Shown here: piece after piece, positions 11,793 to 23,313 of the stretch | Layout: every line of letters starts with the position of its first letter | How positions within the stretch are numbered: position 1 is the first letter of the stretch | Source of the DNA: Polytrichum commune | Taxonomy: Eukaryota > Streptophyta > Polytrichopsida > Polytrichales > Polytrichaceae | Length of the DNA: 64,000 nucleotides | NCBI GenBank assembly: GCA_950295325.1 | Contig: OX485808.1 | Coordinates: 9,736,501-9,800,500 of the forward strand | Direction: 5' to 3' | Notes under the pieces: model-generated | Told to the model about the DNA's origin: nothing | Seen by the model: the letters and a program-made list of their open reading frames with translations, nothing else | The model's database searches: none | Position numbers and translations under genes: made by a program

Positions 11793-12151
11793 AAGCTTAT
11801 GTGCCTCATGGAATCAACATGTCATAGCCTCAGCGAGGTGTCATGCACTAGTGAGGAGTCAACAGCTAGGACTAAAGTTATACGAGGTAAATCCTTGAAG
11901 GCATGTGTGGCCAAGGCGGCAGGGTGGACTTTGGAAAAAGCCAAGAATGTAACCTTACCCGAGGTTTCCATTAATAAAATGACATGACTTGGATTAAGTT
12001 GGAGGTTCACCAAGAGTTGTATGTTTTACGAATATCCCAACTGTGTATTGGAATCACATTTTGAACTACTGAGGAGGGAGTTGTTACGTGTCAATCCAAA
12101 GTTTCACACTCGGGCTAGGACGAAATCAAGGGTGATGGGCTTTGGGTGACA

Positions 12152-12327
12152 TAAATGGTGCGTCCGCCGGGAGACAAAGCAGAGACTAGGATAAAGACTT
12201 AGAAGGCGGTAGGAGAACCAGGAGTTGGAGACAAGTATGGAAGGAGCGCTCGAGGAAGGTAAGTATTTCATGTTTTGATAGTTAGTGAGTTGAAATTATG
12301 CAATTTCATTTATGGAGGGAGCGCGGC
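12152..12327 (+). other. retrotransposon leader with primer-binding-like site
   Basis: TGGTGCGTCCGCCGGGAG begins 4 nt after the LTR. It resembles the TGGCGCCGTTGCCGGGGA-type primer-binding sites of plant Gypsy elements. A small ATG ORF (about 12237) with a GTAAGT after 'GAGGAAG' follows. No gag or pol similarity is visible before the next insertion. Confidence 0.45.
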
Positions 12328-13323
12328 TGTCGCGCACCTCTCCATGAGGAGTGCCCGAAACACCATGGGCACAAGGGGGACCCCGGAGTGACACCCGGGA
12401 CTTGTGGCGCCGTTGGTGAGAGGGCCCAAGTGATTCTAGTGTGGGTGAGGGCCCCGGGCGTTGGGAACGCCTCCCACCCACGGAGACTAGGAGGCACAAG
12501 GGTAAGGCCATGAGCTATGCGTAGCTCATGGCGTGGTGATTCTAGAATGCTCAAGAACACCTCAATCGGAGGTGTGAGCTAGGAGTTATGGCCATTTGAG
12601 TGGGGCGTTGTCCCGGGACAGCGCCCTGGTTCAGCAGTGCCTGGGAGTGACTCCCGGGACTGCCAAGGTTCAAAGAGGCATAACGTCCTCATAACTTGTC
12701 CAAATGGGGCAAGTGAGGAGTCCATCGGCATCTACGCAAAACGTAGATGAAGATGGAGTGGTTGGTTGCTAGCATCGGACATCATACAAGGAAGTTATGA
12801 TGGTCTGAAGCTGCTAGAGGCTTCTTAGCCCAGCGGCTAAGGGAGAATGTCCACTTGGCCCCAACTCTTGGTGGAGAGACAAGAGGTTGGTTGACGGTGA
12901 GGTAGGGGCCCCGTGTAAAGTCCTAGAGGCTTATATGGGTGAGGTGGTGTGGCCTCACCCACCCGAGGCCGAACGGCACGGCCTCCATGGGCTTTGGCCC
13001 ATTGTGAGGCCATAGTTGCCTAGTATAGTTCGGGTTGTTGTAGTGTTGCTCCGGCAACGCGATGATCAACATAAGATTGGACTTCCATGGATGGAAGTCC
13101 ACATCTAAGGATTGGTTACCGATAAAAGGGGTTGGTTACCGATTAAAGGGGTGTGTCCCGAAATCAAAGTAGGAGGGTTGGTTCCCCTCCTATGAACTAA
13201 TGGTCCGGGGTTAGAGGAGCTAACCATTAGCATGGCGGTATGCGAAGGGTTAGCGACTCGTAACCTTTGCTAGAATTGAAAATTGGCAAGATGGTCAAGG
13301 GGGGGCTAGCAAGGGTTGCGACA
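12328..13323. mobile_element. solo LTR, TGTCGC family, copy B
   Basis: Same ends as the copy at 8742. It is flanked by a perfect 5-bp duplication GCGGC (12323-12327 and 13324-13328). Length is 996 bp; the extra length comes mainly from a local duplication of the GGTTGGTTACCGAT segment near 13112-13140. It is inserted in the leader of the element at 10245. Confidence 0.92.
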
Positions 13324-13328
13324 GCGGC

Positions 13329-14389
13329 TAAGGTATTTACTAAACTCTCTTGGGATGGCATAACAAGATCACGCTAATAGGATTCAAATTAGTTCATTAA
13401 GAGTAGAGGGATAATTAAGATTTAAGAAGTGAACTTTGACATTCACCTCGGGGTGAGTGTCTAAGTTTTTGAATTGGGGATTGTTGCATTTGAATTTGAG
13501 TTGTTAGATTTTTATGGTGTTGTATCAAACACGGTCGAGAGTGAATGCTAACATACAGGAGGAAGCGAATTGCTTGAGGTAAGCAACACTCTTCAAAGTG
13601 AAATTTTAATTAATTAAAGAAGGATTTTAGTACGTGTTATTATCGTTAACCGAAGTAGAGGGTAATTCCTAACTTGTGATATGGTGTAAGAAATCGAAGG
13701 GTGAAGCTTCGATTTCTAACATAATACACAAGAAGGGTCAGCCCCTCACATGAGGTATTGTGGCGAATGTTATGTGGAAAGGGACGTGAGCAGGTGATAC
13801 TCTCACTAACCTAGAAGTTAATATAAGCATGCCTATCCCCTGTTTGGAATTTTTCACCTAAGTTGACTTGCAGGTTCTTTTTCCTTACCTCCAAAATATT
13901 TAAATTACACCAAGACAAACGATAATATTAAGAGTGGAGGTTGTGAGGAGTTTTGATTGGTCAAAGTAAGGGTTGAACGATCCATTATGGATGCAAGGTA
14001 AAACTAGATCCTAAAGACCTAAATTAGCAGTAGGATTGAAAAAAAATGTCAATAGACGGAGGTCATCTAGAGTTAGTGAAGTTATAGAAAAAATAGATGT
14101 TAGGATAGATTCAAGGTTCTACATCACAAGATTCAAGGCATTAAATCAGATTGGAATCCATCTTCTATTATCGTTGATAATGCACAGGCAAAAATCAATA
14201 CATTGGGGTAAGCTATTTGCACATGTTCTTCCCACCTGTTTAATTGTATATTTCACCTAAATATTTATATCCTTCATAGGCAGATAACATTCATACAATG
14301 TCATGCAAATAGTATTGGTGGAACACAACAAATTTATAGAGTGACATACATGTTCTTCAATTATTGTCCTGCATCTCACACCATCTTCT
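13329..14389 (+). other. retrotransposon-like internal remnant, no recognisable ORF
   Basis: Continuation of the sequence interrupted by the solo LTR at 12328. It has several AG/GTAAG-like junctions (for example 13555-13580) but no domain I recognise. A 74-codon ORF at 14036-14260 is lysine/arginine-rich at its start and shows no motif. Confidence 0.35.
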
Positions 14390-15646
14390 GTTCCGTGTTG
14401 CCTGCGCAACATGGTGTGGCCGGATGCCAAAAAATTTCTGTGTCTATGGCACGTCAGGAAGGCATAGGCAGAGAATGCAGTGAAGAAAATACCAAATGCT
14501 AAAGAATGCACCAATGTTCTCCAAATGCTTGGTGACATAATGTATGCATGGAAAAAGTTGCAAAGTTGATGATGATCATGTGGACTGGGCCCTGCACCAA
14601 CTCGACAAGATATCATTGTCTCGTCCACAGGCAACCTCCTTTATGCGATACATGAATGAAGTTTGGCGACCAAAGACCACAATGTGGTGTGTTGGAGCCT
14701 GACGGATACCGCATGCAGGACAAAACACAAATGTTGCTATTGAGTCCTACCATTCCAACTTGAAGAGTGTTCTACATTTTTCCAAGGAGAGGTTTGTGGG
14801 TAGGCATATGGACTGGCTTATCTATCATCTAACAGATGATGTTTTGACTCACTATTGGTACATTGTGCAGTGCAAAGCATATGGATTCATATGCAACAAG
14901 AAACATGAGGGCATTGTTGCATCGACAATTATAAGAGCGAGCGACATACCTGACACGAACGTCTTGATTTGTATGGACGAAGATGTAGCATATGTTGGGT
15001 CTGTAAACAACCACCCGAAGGTGTGGACCATCAAATGTCCAGATTCCGAATGGGCACAATGCGACTGCCCCGTCGCCATGTAGGGCATGATTTGCAAACA
15101 TACCGTCAAAGTGTTTAAGATACTCCACCCTGGTGTTGACGACGGTGTCATAGTTCGTGAGGCGGGTACGAAACATGGAACACAACGCTCCACTCCAATG
15201 GCACATGCCTATTTGAGGATGTCGCAACAAACTACTCGACTCCATGTTCCGTCTGACGTGGGGAGCCCTTTCGTCGTTGAGCCTGTGGTGCAGGACTATG
15301 TTATTAATATGGACGTTGACGAAGAACACACTCCTCTACCTCATCTAGAGTCTATCTTTGTTGAATCAGAGCACCCCTCACAGTTCTCATCCCAGTCTAC
15401 ACATGTAGAGTCCTGCACCCCCCTGCCCCTTTCCCAGGAGAGTTCTTCACGTGGAGCTCCGACCGCAACCGCAGATGACATATTCTCCTTAATTTCACGG
15501 AAGGCCGAGCAACATCCAGTTCTTCAAGATCACTTGATTGCCGGCCTTAACGAAATTCCTAGCAAACAATACCAGCTCATAGCTAGAGGTGTCACAAAGG
15601 TGCCGTTGACCCCTACGCCAACTTCATTCCCAGAAAGAACAGGTGA
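14390..15646 (+). pseudogene. Mutator-like (MULE) transposase remnant with SWIM zinc finger
   Basis: The left part reads 'KKFLCLWHVRKA', typical of the conserved CxWH block of plant MULE transposases. After stops and frame changes the frame at 14760-15083 and then 15087-15719 continues with an IESYHSNLK-type block, 'GRHMDWLIYHL' and a SWIM-type zinc finger CDCP...GMICKH (about 15060-15105). A TAG at 15081-15083 interrupts the finger. The C-terminal tail is Ser/Pro-rich and runs into the LTR at 15647. The N-terminal DDE catalytic core is missing or unreadable. Family knowledge: MULE transposases and their FAR1/FHY3 relatives share this SWIM finger. It is a fossil, not a functional gene. I saw no terminal inverted repeats, and its left boundary is approximate. 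Confidence 0.72.
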
Positions 15647-17155
15647 TGTGAGGCCTAAACTCCCACCCCTTAAGCGTCCTAGTCCGGGTGAGAGCCCAGG
15701 CTCACATGCACTCACTTGACCACCTTGGTCTTGAGATCCAACTTTCCACACCTCCACACTAGGGATATAAAACACACAACTTTATTCACGAGTCACAAGG
15801 TGATGAGCATTTAAGAATACTCTTCTCCTTTTCTTCATTGCCATGCACCATGGTCCCATGAACACCCAACCATCCAAACTCTAATCCCTGATCATGAGGT
15901 AACTAACTTCCCAACTAACTCCCACTAAGCTAGAAGCCATGCTAATTATGCAATTGGCGAGTCAATCCCCTAACCCTACACTGATTCCCTAATCCACACC
16001 CTAATTCAAATCCTAGCTCACCCATTCGGCCTCTCCAGTGCTTTCCCTCCTAGCAGCAGCCTTGAATCTCAGAAGTCTCAGTCAGAGTGGTCCTGATGTG
16101 TCATCCCCTCCAGCTGCTAATCTGTCCCCATACTGCCGGTCTCCCCCAGCGCTTCCCCGGTACCCACTCTGTGCCGATGCTGCTGGCTTTATCCAGCACT
16201 TCCTCCTTCATGCGGCCGTCAACCATTTGGTGGAATGCACAGACCCCTCCATTTATTTCTCGACAGCTGCCTCCCTGGCCCGATCTCCGAGCTGCATTCT
16301 GGATCAGAGGCAACTTCGGCATTTTATTGAATTCCAACTACAACCCAACCCAGTAGCTGCATTTTGCTAGCAGCCAGCCACTGAATTGCTTCCCAATTCT
16401 CTCAATCATAGCCACTTCTGGATTCAACACAGAAACAATAAAAATGCAGAAAATGAAGTTCTGTCCTCTGATTGTGAATTCGCATTGTCTCTGCGCTCCT
16501 GGAGAGTTTGTTCGGCAATGCAGGAGTGCATCGTGAAGTCTCCCCCTCCTCGTCAATTCGCCCAGTGAGCCTCTGGCTCATTTCCGAACCTCCAACCTAC
16601 TCCGCCCGCCTTCCTCGAAGGCTGGTATGAATCTCTTCTTTTCCCCAGAGGCATCCACCTTCAGGTGTACTCATCCCCGCCTCACCCCAGCAGCTGATGT
16701 CCTAGCACCTACATCTCGCCGCCTCGCCCTAGCCTCCAACCCCTTGCGGCATATTTCCATACCCCCTGTCTCCCTTCCCCTTGGCGCTGCCAAAACCCAA
16801 AACCCTCTCTGCTCCCCCGCTGCTACCTAATCCTCTCCCACCGCTAAGAGACAAGCTTGATCCAAAGGTCCCTACCCTTAAACAACAGTGGCTATTAGGA
16901 TAATTGGTGACTACACAAGCCTAATTCAGTCAATAAAACCCAGCCCAACCAAACTACCATACTCCCAATTCCCATTAATCTATTCTTTCACCAATAACTT
17001 GAATGTAGCTACCCCTTCCAATCTAACATCCAATCCTAACCTAACCCCAAAACATCACTTTTTTAATGTTTTAATAAGATAATAATAAATCCAAACTCGG
17101 GCCTTAATCAATTCTAAACTTAACACCCATGTGTGCACATGCTTTTGGGCTCACA
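15647..17155 (-). mobile_element. LTR, TGTGAG family, copy 6
   Basis: Starts TGTGAGGCCTAAACTCC and ends TTTTGGGCTCACA (1509 bp). Flanks GGTGA and ATGAA do not match, so either the partner LTR was lost by recombination or one side was rearranged. A degenerate stem-loop lies at 15805-15822. It lacks a clear tandem array; the central part is C-rich and non-repetitive. Confidence 0.75.
15805..15822 (-). other. LTR stem-loop, copy 6, one mismatch
   Basis: GAGCATT and AATACTC arms enclose TAAG, with one C/A mismatch at the position that varies between copies. Confidence 0.5.
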
Positions 17156-18564
17156 ATGAATGAGAAATTGCATTCATAACTCTTAAAATAGTAAAGGAAT
17201 AGGCAATTAGTCAATTAGGAAGGGAAACCAACTTGTGGGATACGAAACTCTATGTTGATCGTAGTATAGAGATCTCACAAGGCATGGAATGGACATGTGA
17301 CAATTGGAGATGCATTTTTGGTATCCCAGTTTTTAACAGATGTGACTCTTAGGTAGGGTAGGATAAGAAGAAGGAGGAAGAAGACAGAAAGGAGGAGAGC
17401 ATTAATTTTTTACCTTCCTCTCGTGAAGAGAGTAGATTTCCAAAACTTGTTTGTCATCTCCTCCGATTCTCGGAAGTAATTGGGTGTGAAACCCTTAGTT
17501 TCATTGTAAATCATCTTTTGAAATATATCAAGTACATTTCAGTCATCTCACTCTTGCACAGTGTGTTCTTGTATGTTGGAATGTCAAGTCTTGTTGTCTA
17601 ACCTGAAATCAATTCGGGCGTGTGATACTCTTGAATGAAAGAACGTGGGATTCCTGAATACAATTTAGTCCAGAATTTCTTGGACAATATCTTAAGGTTG
17701 TGATTTTAAAAGAGGAAGTGTGTGTTGTTTGAATTGTTTAGGTGTGAAGCTCGAGAATCTCATTGTGCATCTTCTCTGGATATGTGTCTGTCTACACTGT
17801 GGTAAATTGTGATTTTCCTACTCGCGAAAGGACCCCTGAAAGTAAGTATCCAGAGAAAACAAGAATACGAGGATGAGTCTGATGTAAATATTTGTGCACC
17901 GGTGTTACGTGAGTTTCTCACATGGAAACATGACTTGTGGTCATATTCTAGTTCGGAGTTAGTCATAAGATTTGAACGATTCACCGAATTTGATCTCTAT
18001 CGGAATTATTTAGGAGTCAATCCCTTCACTTGAACGAACCATAAATATCATACCATTTTATGGTAGAACTTAAAGATGAGAAGTCTTTAGTGTGTCATAA
18101 AATGATTAATATAACAAATTCTGAAGTCAAATAATATTCAGAATAGAATTAAAGAGAAAATATGCATGATACAAGGAATAAGGCAGTTGTATCTTATCCA
18201 TTAGAGCTAGAAAAGTGAATATCTCATGCCTCGAGAAGACCAGAACAACAATCTCGGGGATAAGTGTCCAAATTTCGAGAGCAACACAATTCCCCATACT
18301 GGTTTCGAAGTACCTTAATAGGTGGCATCATATCGAAATCGAACAACAAGAGGGGAGGTGAAAGTAGTCTGTCAAAGCGAGGGAAAGTGGATTTCAACCA
18401 TTATTGTTTCCATATAAGTGTCGATCACACTATCAAGAAATTTTTGTAGTTCGGAGCACTGATTCTTGAGAGAAGAATTTATGAAGCATTGGATTCACGT
18501 GTTTGACACCTGAAACACGAGAGATGCCTCAATCAACAATAATCAATCCAGAATATTCGACTGG
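17156..18564. other. older repeat-like host sequence
   Basis: Sequence between two LTRs. After removal of the solo LTRs at 18565 and 19748 it continues at 19639-19742 and then from 22318, so it is an older unit hosting two insertions. ORFs at 17809-18033 and 18264-18449 show no motif I recognise. Confidence 0.4.
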
Positions 18565-19633
18565 TGTGAGCCCAAAATGATGCCCACATGTGTTGTTAAC
18601 ACTTGTAAAACGTTACAAGTGATGTTTTTATGATTTATGATTATTCACAAAAATATAAAAAGAGTGAAGCTTGAAGAAAGCTAAGTTTAAGCATTAGGCT
18701 TGTGTGGAGTGGATTGAGTAAGTTTAGTAGTGTGAGGACATGACCTTGGTAGAAAGTGTGGTAGGTAGAAAGCCAAGGATAGTTAAATATTTGAATTAGG
18801 ATCTTTGTTGATCGTTTGAAGGAGGAAGACTTAGGAGATAAGATGAGAGCCTACAAAGTAGAAGGAGATTTCGAAGGCTTATCGTGAGCCTTGAGGGTGC
18901 TCACCTCCTCAAACTCACTATTTAAGACCTCGTTCTTCCCTCACTCATCTTCTCTTTCTTTCGTGCTCATTGGCACCCCACGTGTTATAAGTGTGGGTAC
19001 GTGGGAAACAAGATATGAGCACGTGTGTGTGCATGGGTGTAAGGTTAGGAGCCAAGGCTAGTTGGCCTTGAAGAAGGCTTGACCTCTTGTTAGTAATAGT
19101 TGGGCGAGAATGATTTAAAGTTCAATTTATGGCTTTGTTTGAATACTTAGATTTACCTTGATTAGCCTTATATTTATGCGGATGTGCAAAGTCTCTTATT
19201 GGAGCATTTAGTTTTGTTGGACTTCATATGAATTTTTGAGAGCCAAAAAACCGAGACTATGTCTAAACTTCCAAAAACTAGTGAAAAAATGCAGATTAAA
19301 AAGGAACAGCATAGAATTGCGACCATATACTTTGTGGCAGTAGAAATATTATTGCATATTCATGTAGAGGACTTCATAACCTATCCATGGATACCAAGAA
19401 CTCATTTTTTGGACTTCATATGAATTTTTTAGAGCCAAAAAACCGAGACTATGTCCAAACTTCCAAAAAAATAGTGACACATTCTTATAGTTTTTTACTT
19501 ATGATGTTTTTGACTTGTGATATTTTTGACTTATGATGTTTATTGAATTACCGAGGGAGGATTTTCTACGTGTCATTATAACTTTTCCACTCGGGCTAGG
19601 ACGAAATCGAAGGGTGGAGAATTTTTGGTGACA
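18565..19633 (+). mobile_element. solo LTR, TGTGAG family, copy 7, array-less
   Basis: Starts TGTGAGCCCAAAATGATG and ends TTTTTGGTGACA, with a perfect 5-bp duplication ACTGG (18560-18564 and 19634-19638). Its TATA box is at 18654. Length is 1069 bp; it lacks both the tandem array and a clear stem-loop, so it shows the minimal LTR body. A 70-bp direct repeat (about 19211-19270 and 19404-19460) lies inside. Confidence 0.9.
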
Positions 19634-20274
19634 ACTGGTCTCCATGAATTTGGTGAATCTTGCTCATTAGATTATGGGGGTGGAGGTTGTTGAAGGAATC
19701 TCCTCGCAGTCGACGAAGAGGAAGCAGTTGCGAAGCTAATGGAGTTGTATGAGCCAAAATGGTTGCTCATATTTGTTTTATGTTTAAAATCTATTTAGAA
19801 TTGCATTTGGAGTGTTGTTGAAACAATCAAAAGTATAAAAAGAGTGAGGCTTGGTGTGGTTTATGTTTTAGGCCTTAAGCCTATTTTGTGTGGTCAATTA
19901 GAAGCTTAGTGGCATTAGGGAGTGTTTTGATTAAGTGAGTAGTGTTTGATGAAGCAAGGGGAAGGGCCTTGGATTTAAATGTTTGATTTAGAACATGTTC
20001 TTGTTGGTTTAGGGGGTGAGGGTTTAGTGGATAGGATAAGGTCCTACTAAGTAGGAGAAGGTTTAGGAGTTTGTGGTCTTGGGTGCCCTCTCCTCCTCTT
20101 CCTCATCTCTTTTTCTTTTTCTTCCTCTCCCTTCCTCTCATCTCTCTCTCTATTCTCTAGGATTTTGAGCTCTTAGAGCTAAAAAAGAATGTGCGAATTA
20201 GGTAGGGGGATTAGGGAAATTAGTGGAATTAGGTAGGAAGTTAGGTAGGGGGATTAGGGAAGTTAGCGGAATTA

Positions 20275-21870
20275 GCAAGGACTTAAGTCTGGACTGGTAG
20301 AGTTACGAAGAATGCAACAGCTGGGCTAAAGTCTGGATTGGAGTGCGGCGAAGGATGCAGCAGCTGGGCTAAAGTCTGGACTGGTAGCGCTACGAAGGAT
20401 GCAACATGAGGACTTAAGTTTGGACTGGAGAGCTGCGAAGGGGGCAGCAGCTGGGCTAAAGTCTGGACTGGTAGAGCTGCGAAGGAGGCAGCATCAAGGG
20501 CTTAAGTCTGGACTGGTAGGGCTACGAAGGATGCAACAGCTGGGCTAAAGTCTGGACTGGTAGAGCTGCGAAGGAGGTAGCAGCTGTCGCGCACCTCTCC
20601 ATGAGGAGTGCCCGAAACACCATGGGCACAAGGGGGACCCCGGAGTGACACCCGGGACTTGTGGCGCCGTTGGTGAGAGGGCCCAAGTGATCCTAGTGTG
20701 GGTGAGGGCCCCGGGCGTTGGGAACGCCTCCCACCCACGAAGACTAGGAGGCATGAGGGTAAGGCCATGAGCTATGCGTAGCTCATGGTGTGGTGATTCT
20801 AGAATGCTCAAGAACACCTCAATCGGAGGTGTGAGCTAGGAGTTATGGCCATTTGAGTGGGGCGCTGTCCCGGGACATCGCCCTGGTACAGCAGTGCCTG
20901 GGAGTGATTCCCGGGACTGCCAAGGTTCAAACAGGCATAACTTCCTCAAGACTTGCCCAAATGGGGCAAGTGAGGAGTCCATTGGCATCTACGTGAAGCG
21001 TAGATGAGGATGGAGTGGTTGGTTGTTGGAATCAGATATCGTACAAGGAAATTATGATGATCTGAAGCTGCTGGGGGCTTCTAGGCCCAGCGGCTAAGGG
21101 AAAATGTCTACTTGGCCCCAACTCTTGGTGGAGAGACAAGAGGTTGGTTGACGGTGGGGTAGGGGCCCCGCGTAGAGTCCTAGAGGCTTATATGGGTGAG
21201 GTGGTGTGGCCTCACCCACCCGAGGCCGAACGGCACGGCCTCCATGGGCTTTGGCCCATTGTGAGGCCATAGTTGCCTAGTATGGTTCGGGTTGTTGTAG
21301 TGTTGCTCCGGCAACGCGATGATCAACATAGGATTGGACTTCCATGGATGGAAGTCCACATCAAATAAATGGGTTACCGATTAAGGGGTGAGTCCCGAAA
21401 GCAAAGTAGGAGGGTTGGTTCCCCTTCTATGAACTATATGGTCCGGGGTAAGAGGAGCTAACCATTAGCATGGCGGTATGCGAAGGGTTAGCGCTCGTAA
21501 CCTTTGCTAGAAAGGAAAATTGGCAAGATTGTCAATGGGGGCTAGCAAGGGATGCGACAGCATCAAGGGCTTAAGTCTGGACTAGTAGAGCTACGAGGGA
21601 TGCAACAGCTGGGCTAAAGTCGAGATTGGAGCGCGGCGAAGGATGCAGCATCTGGGCTAAAGTCTGGACTGGTAGAGCTACGAAGGATGCAGCAGCAGGG
21701 CTTAAGTTTGGACTGGAGAGCTGCGAAGGAGGCAACAGCAAGGGCTTAAGTCTGGACTGGTAGAGCTGCGAAGGAGGCAGCAACTGGGCTAAAGTCTGGA
21801 CTGTTAGAGCTGCGAATTAGGCAGCAACAAGGGCTTAAGTTTGGACTGGAGAGCTGCGAAGAGAGGCGGC
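20275..21870. repeat. tandem array, about 43-bp unit, split by solo LTR
   Basis: Units of the type GGGCTAAAGTCTGGACTGG followed by TAGAGCTGCGAAGG(A/G)TGCA. They run from 20275 to 20584 and resume at 21560-21870 after the TGTCGC insertion. Confidence 0.88.
20585..21559. mobile_element. solo LTR, TGTCGC family, copy C
   Basis: Same ends as the copies at 8742 and 12328, 975 bp, inserted inside a tandem array. Flanks are GCAGC and GCATC (4 of 5 bases). The mismatch may be a later mutation or repeat-unit exchange. Confidence 0.88.
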
Positions 21871-22140
21871 AGCCGAGGCTTATTATGTTAGGCCTCGAAG
21901 GATTTAGTTAGAGGCCTAAAAGGGTAGACCGAGGTGGCATAAGGGGGGGAGCCCATAGTGCCACACTAGATTAGGTGATAGCTAGTTAATTAGGTTATTA
22001 TTTAATATTAATTTAGATAATTAGTTCATTAGCAAGCTAGGGGAACAAGAGGCATTAGATTGTAGAATTAATGGGTGAACTCGGATGGGAGTAATGTTGG
22101 GGTCGCAATAGGGTGTGTTAGAATTGTGATAATAGAAAAG

Positions 22141-22156
22141 AGCGTTTGTCAACGCT
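22141..22156 (+). other. LTR stem-loop, copy 7
   Basis: AGCGTT and AACGCT arms enclose TGTC. The arms equal those of the first LTR, the closest relative of this LTR. Confidence 0.7.
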
Positions 22157-22317
22157 TGTAATATTATTATGGAATGGATTGGTGTGCAATGATTAATGGG
22201 AATTGTCATGGATTCTTATGGAGTTGGGAAGATGGAGTTATGTGAACATGAATGTGATCCCCATTCCCTCACCCGGACTAGGACGCTTAAGGGTGGGTGG
22301 TTTGGCCTCACAAGTTG

Positions 22318-23313
22318 TTATGAAGGAAGGAGTGAATTGGGATTTGTTTTCCTCGTGCTCATGATACACAAAAATTTCGATTGCAACATCGGGCTGAGTG
22401 CTTGATTGAATTCCGAAGTAATCCATTGGATCTCTTGTGAAAAGGGGAAGATTATCTCTCGGTGAGGGATCTGCGCTACCTTCTGCGAAAGAAGGTGTGG
22501 GATCCTTGTAAATCAGTGAGCAACTCACTTCAAAGAATGTGGGTATGTGCGGCGACAAAAGAAGAATTCAACCTGACCCAGCCACAGGAAAAATTGAAAG
22601 CAACGCCAACGGGAGAAGGAGTCGCCAAAAGAAAGGAGTAGCTGAGGAGGGAGCAACGTCAACTTATCCCATATTGATTGGGAGAGGGGCCAAAGGCAAG
22701 TATAAAGACCATCCTATCAGGTACGCTAGTGTGACTAGACGCTTCTCTGACACTATAAGACGCTTACTTGGCCCTGGTTATTGGTTACTTGGAACTTGTG
22801 ACTGGATGCTTACTAGTGACTTGGATACTAGACGCTTGACTCGCTACTAGACTCGAGTTATTGTTCTGATCCGGTTCGCTTAGGATGCTTCTTGCTTAGT
22901 TCCCGGTTTGTGGTTCTGTCACTTGTAACTAGACTTTTATAAAGTCCTAATTTTTATAAGTATGGAAATATGTTAAGTAGTATCACTCTATGTGTAATGA
23001 ATAAATCCATAAATGATGAGGATGTAACAAGCCAAGTCACATGGTAATAGATTATTTGTGATAATTAAGTATTAAACCCATTCCATTACCCTTTTGAATT
23101 ATCAATCGACCTTATCGTGACAAACTAAAGATACATCTGACACTCATTTAGTCTTCCCTGGGTGTTTTTCGAGTTGGAACCCTCGATGAAAAAACTAACT
23201 ACAGTCATATTTTAGATTTTGATTTATTTTGCATATGTAATTTTTTTCGTATGTATATATTTGTTTTAATTTATTTTTGTCTTTCATATGCGTGATATTT
23301 TTTGTGCTTTAGA
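22318..23313 (+). other. host sequence between LTRs and fossil gene
   Basis: Remnant of the unit hosting the LTRs at 18565 and 19748. A 103-codon ORF (22539-22850) is Lys/Arg/Gly-rich and then runs into CTTGACTAGACGC-type short repeats at about 22720-22850. I recognise no domain. Confidence 0.35.

Larger units (their letters stand above)
10245..12151 (+). mobile_element. LTR, TGTGAG family, copy 5, with adjoining PBS
   Basis: Starts TGTGAGCCCAAAATGG and ends TTTGGGTGACA. It has a TATAAAAAG box at 10337 (92 bp in), an array of about 135-155-bp units (10975-11650) and a stem-loop (11775-11792). No matching 5-bp duplication is found beside its right end. Instead a tRNA-primer-like site begins at 12156, so this is probably a 5' LTR whose element continues rightward but whose 3' LTR is not in recognisable form. 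Confidence 0.75.
19748..22312 (+). mobile_element. solo LTR, TGTGAG family, copy 8
   Basis: Starts TATGAGCCAAAATGG and ends TTTGGCCTCACA, with a perfect 5-bp duplication AGTTG (19743-19747 and 22313-22317). The gross length of 2565 bp includes the TGTCGC solo LTR at 20585. Its 5' part closely matches the first LTR in reverse complement. TATA box at 19834, tandem array 20275-21870 (interrupted), stem-loop 22141-22156. Confidence 0.9.

Noticed and set aside
14829..15329. 166-codon minus-strand ORF
   Set aside because: It is antisense to the MULE transposase remnant, which has recognisable motifs on the plus strand.
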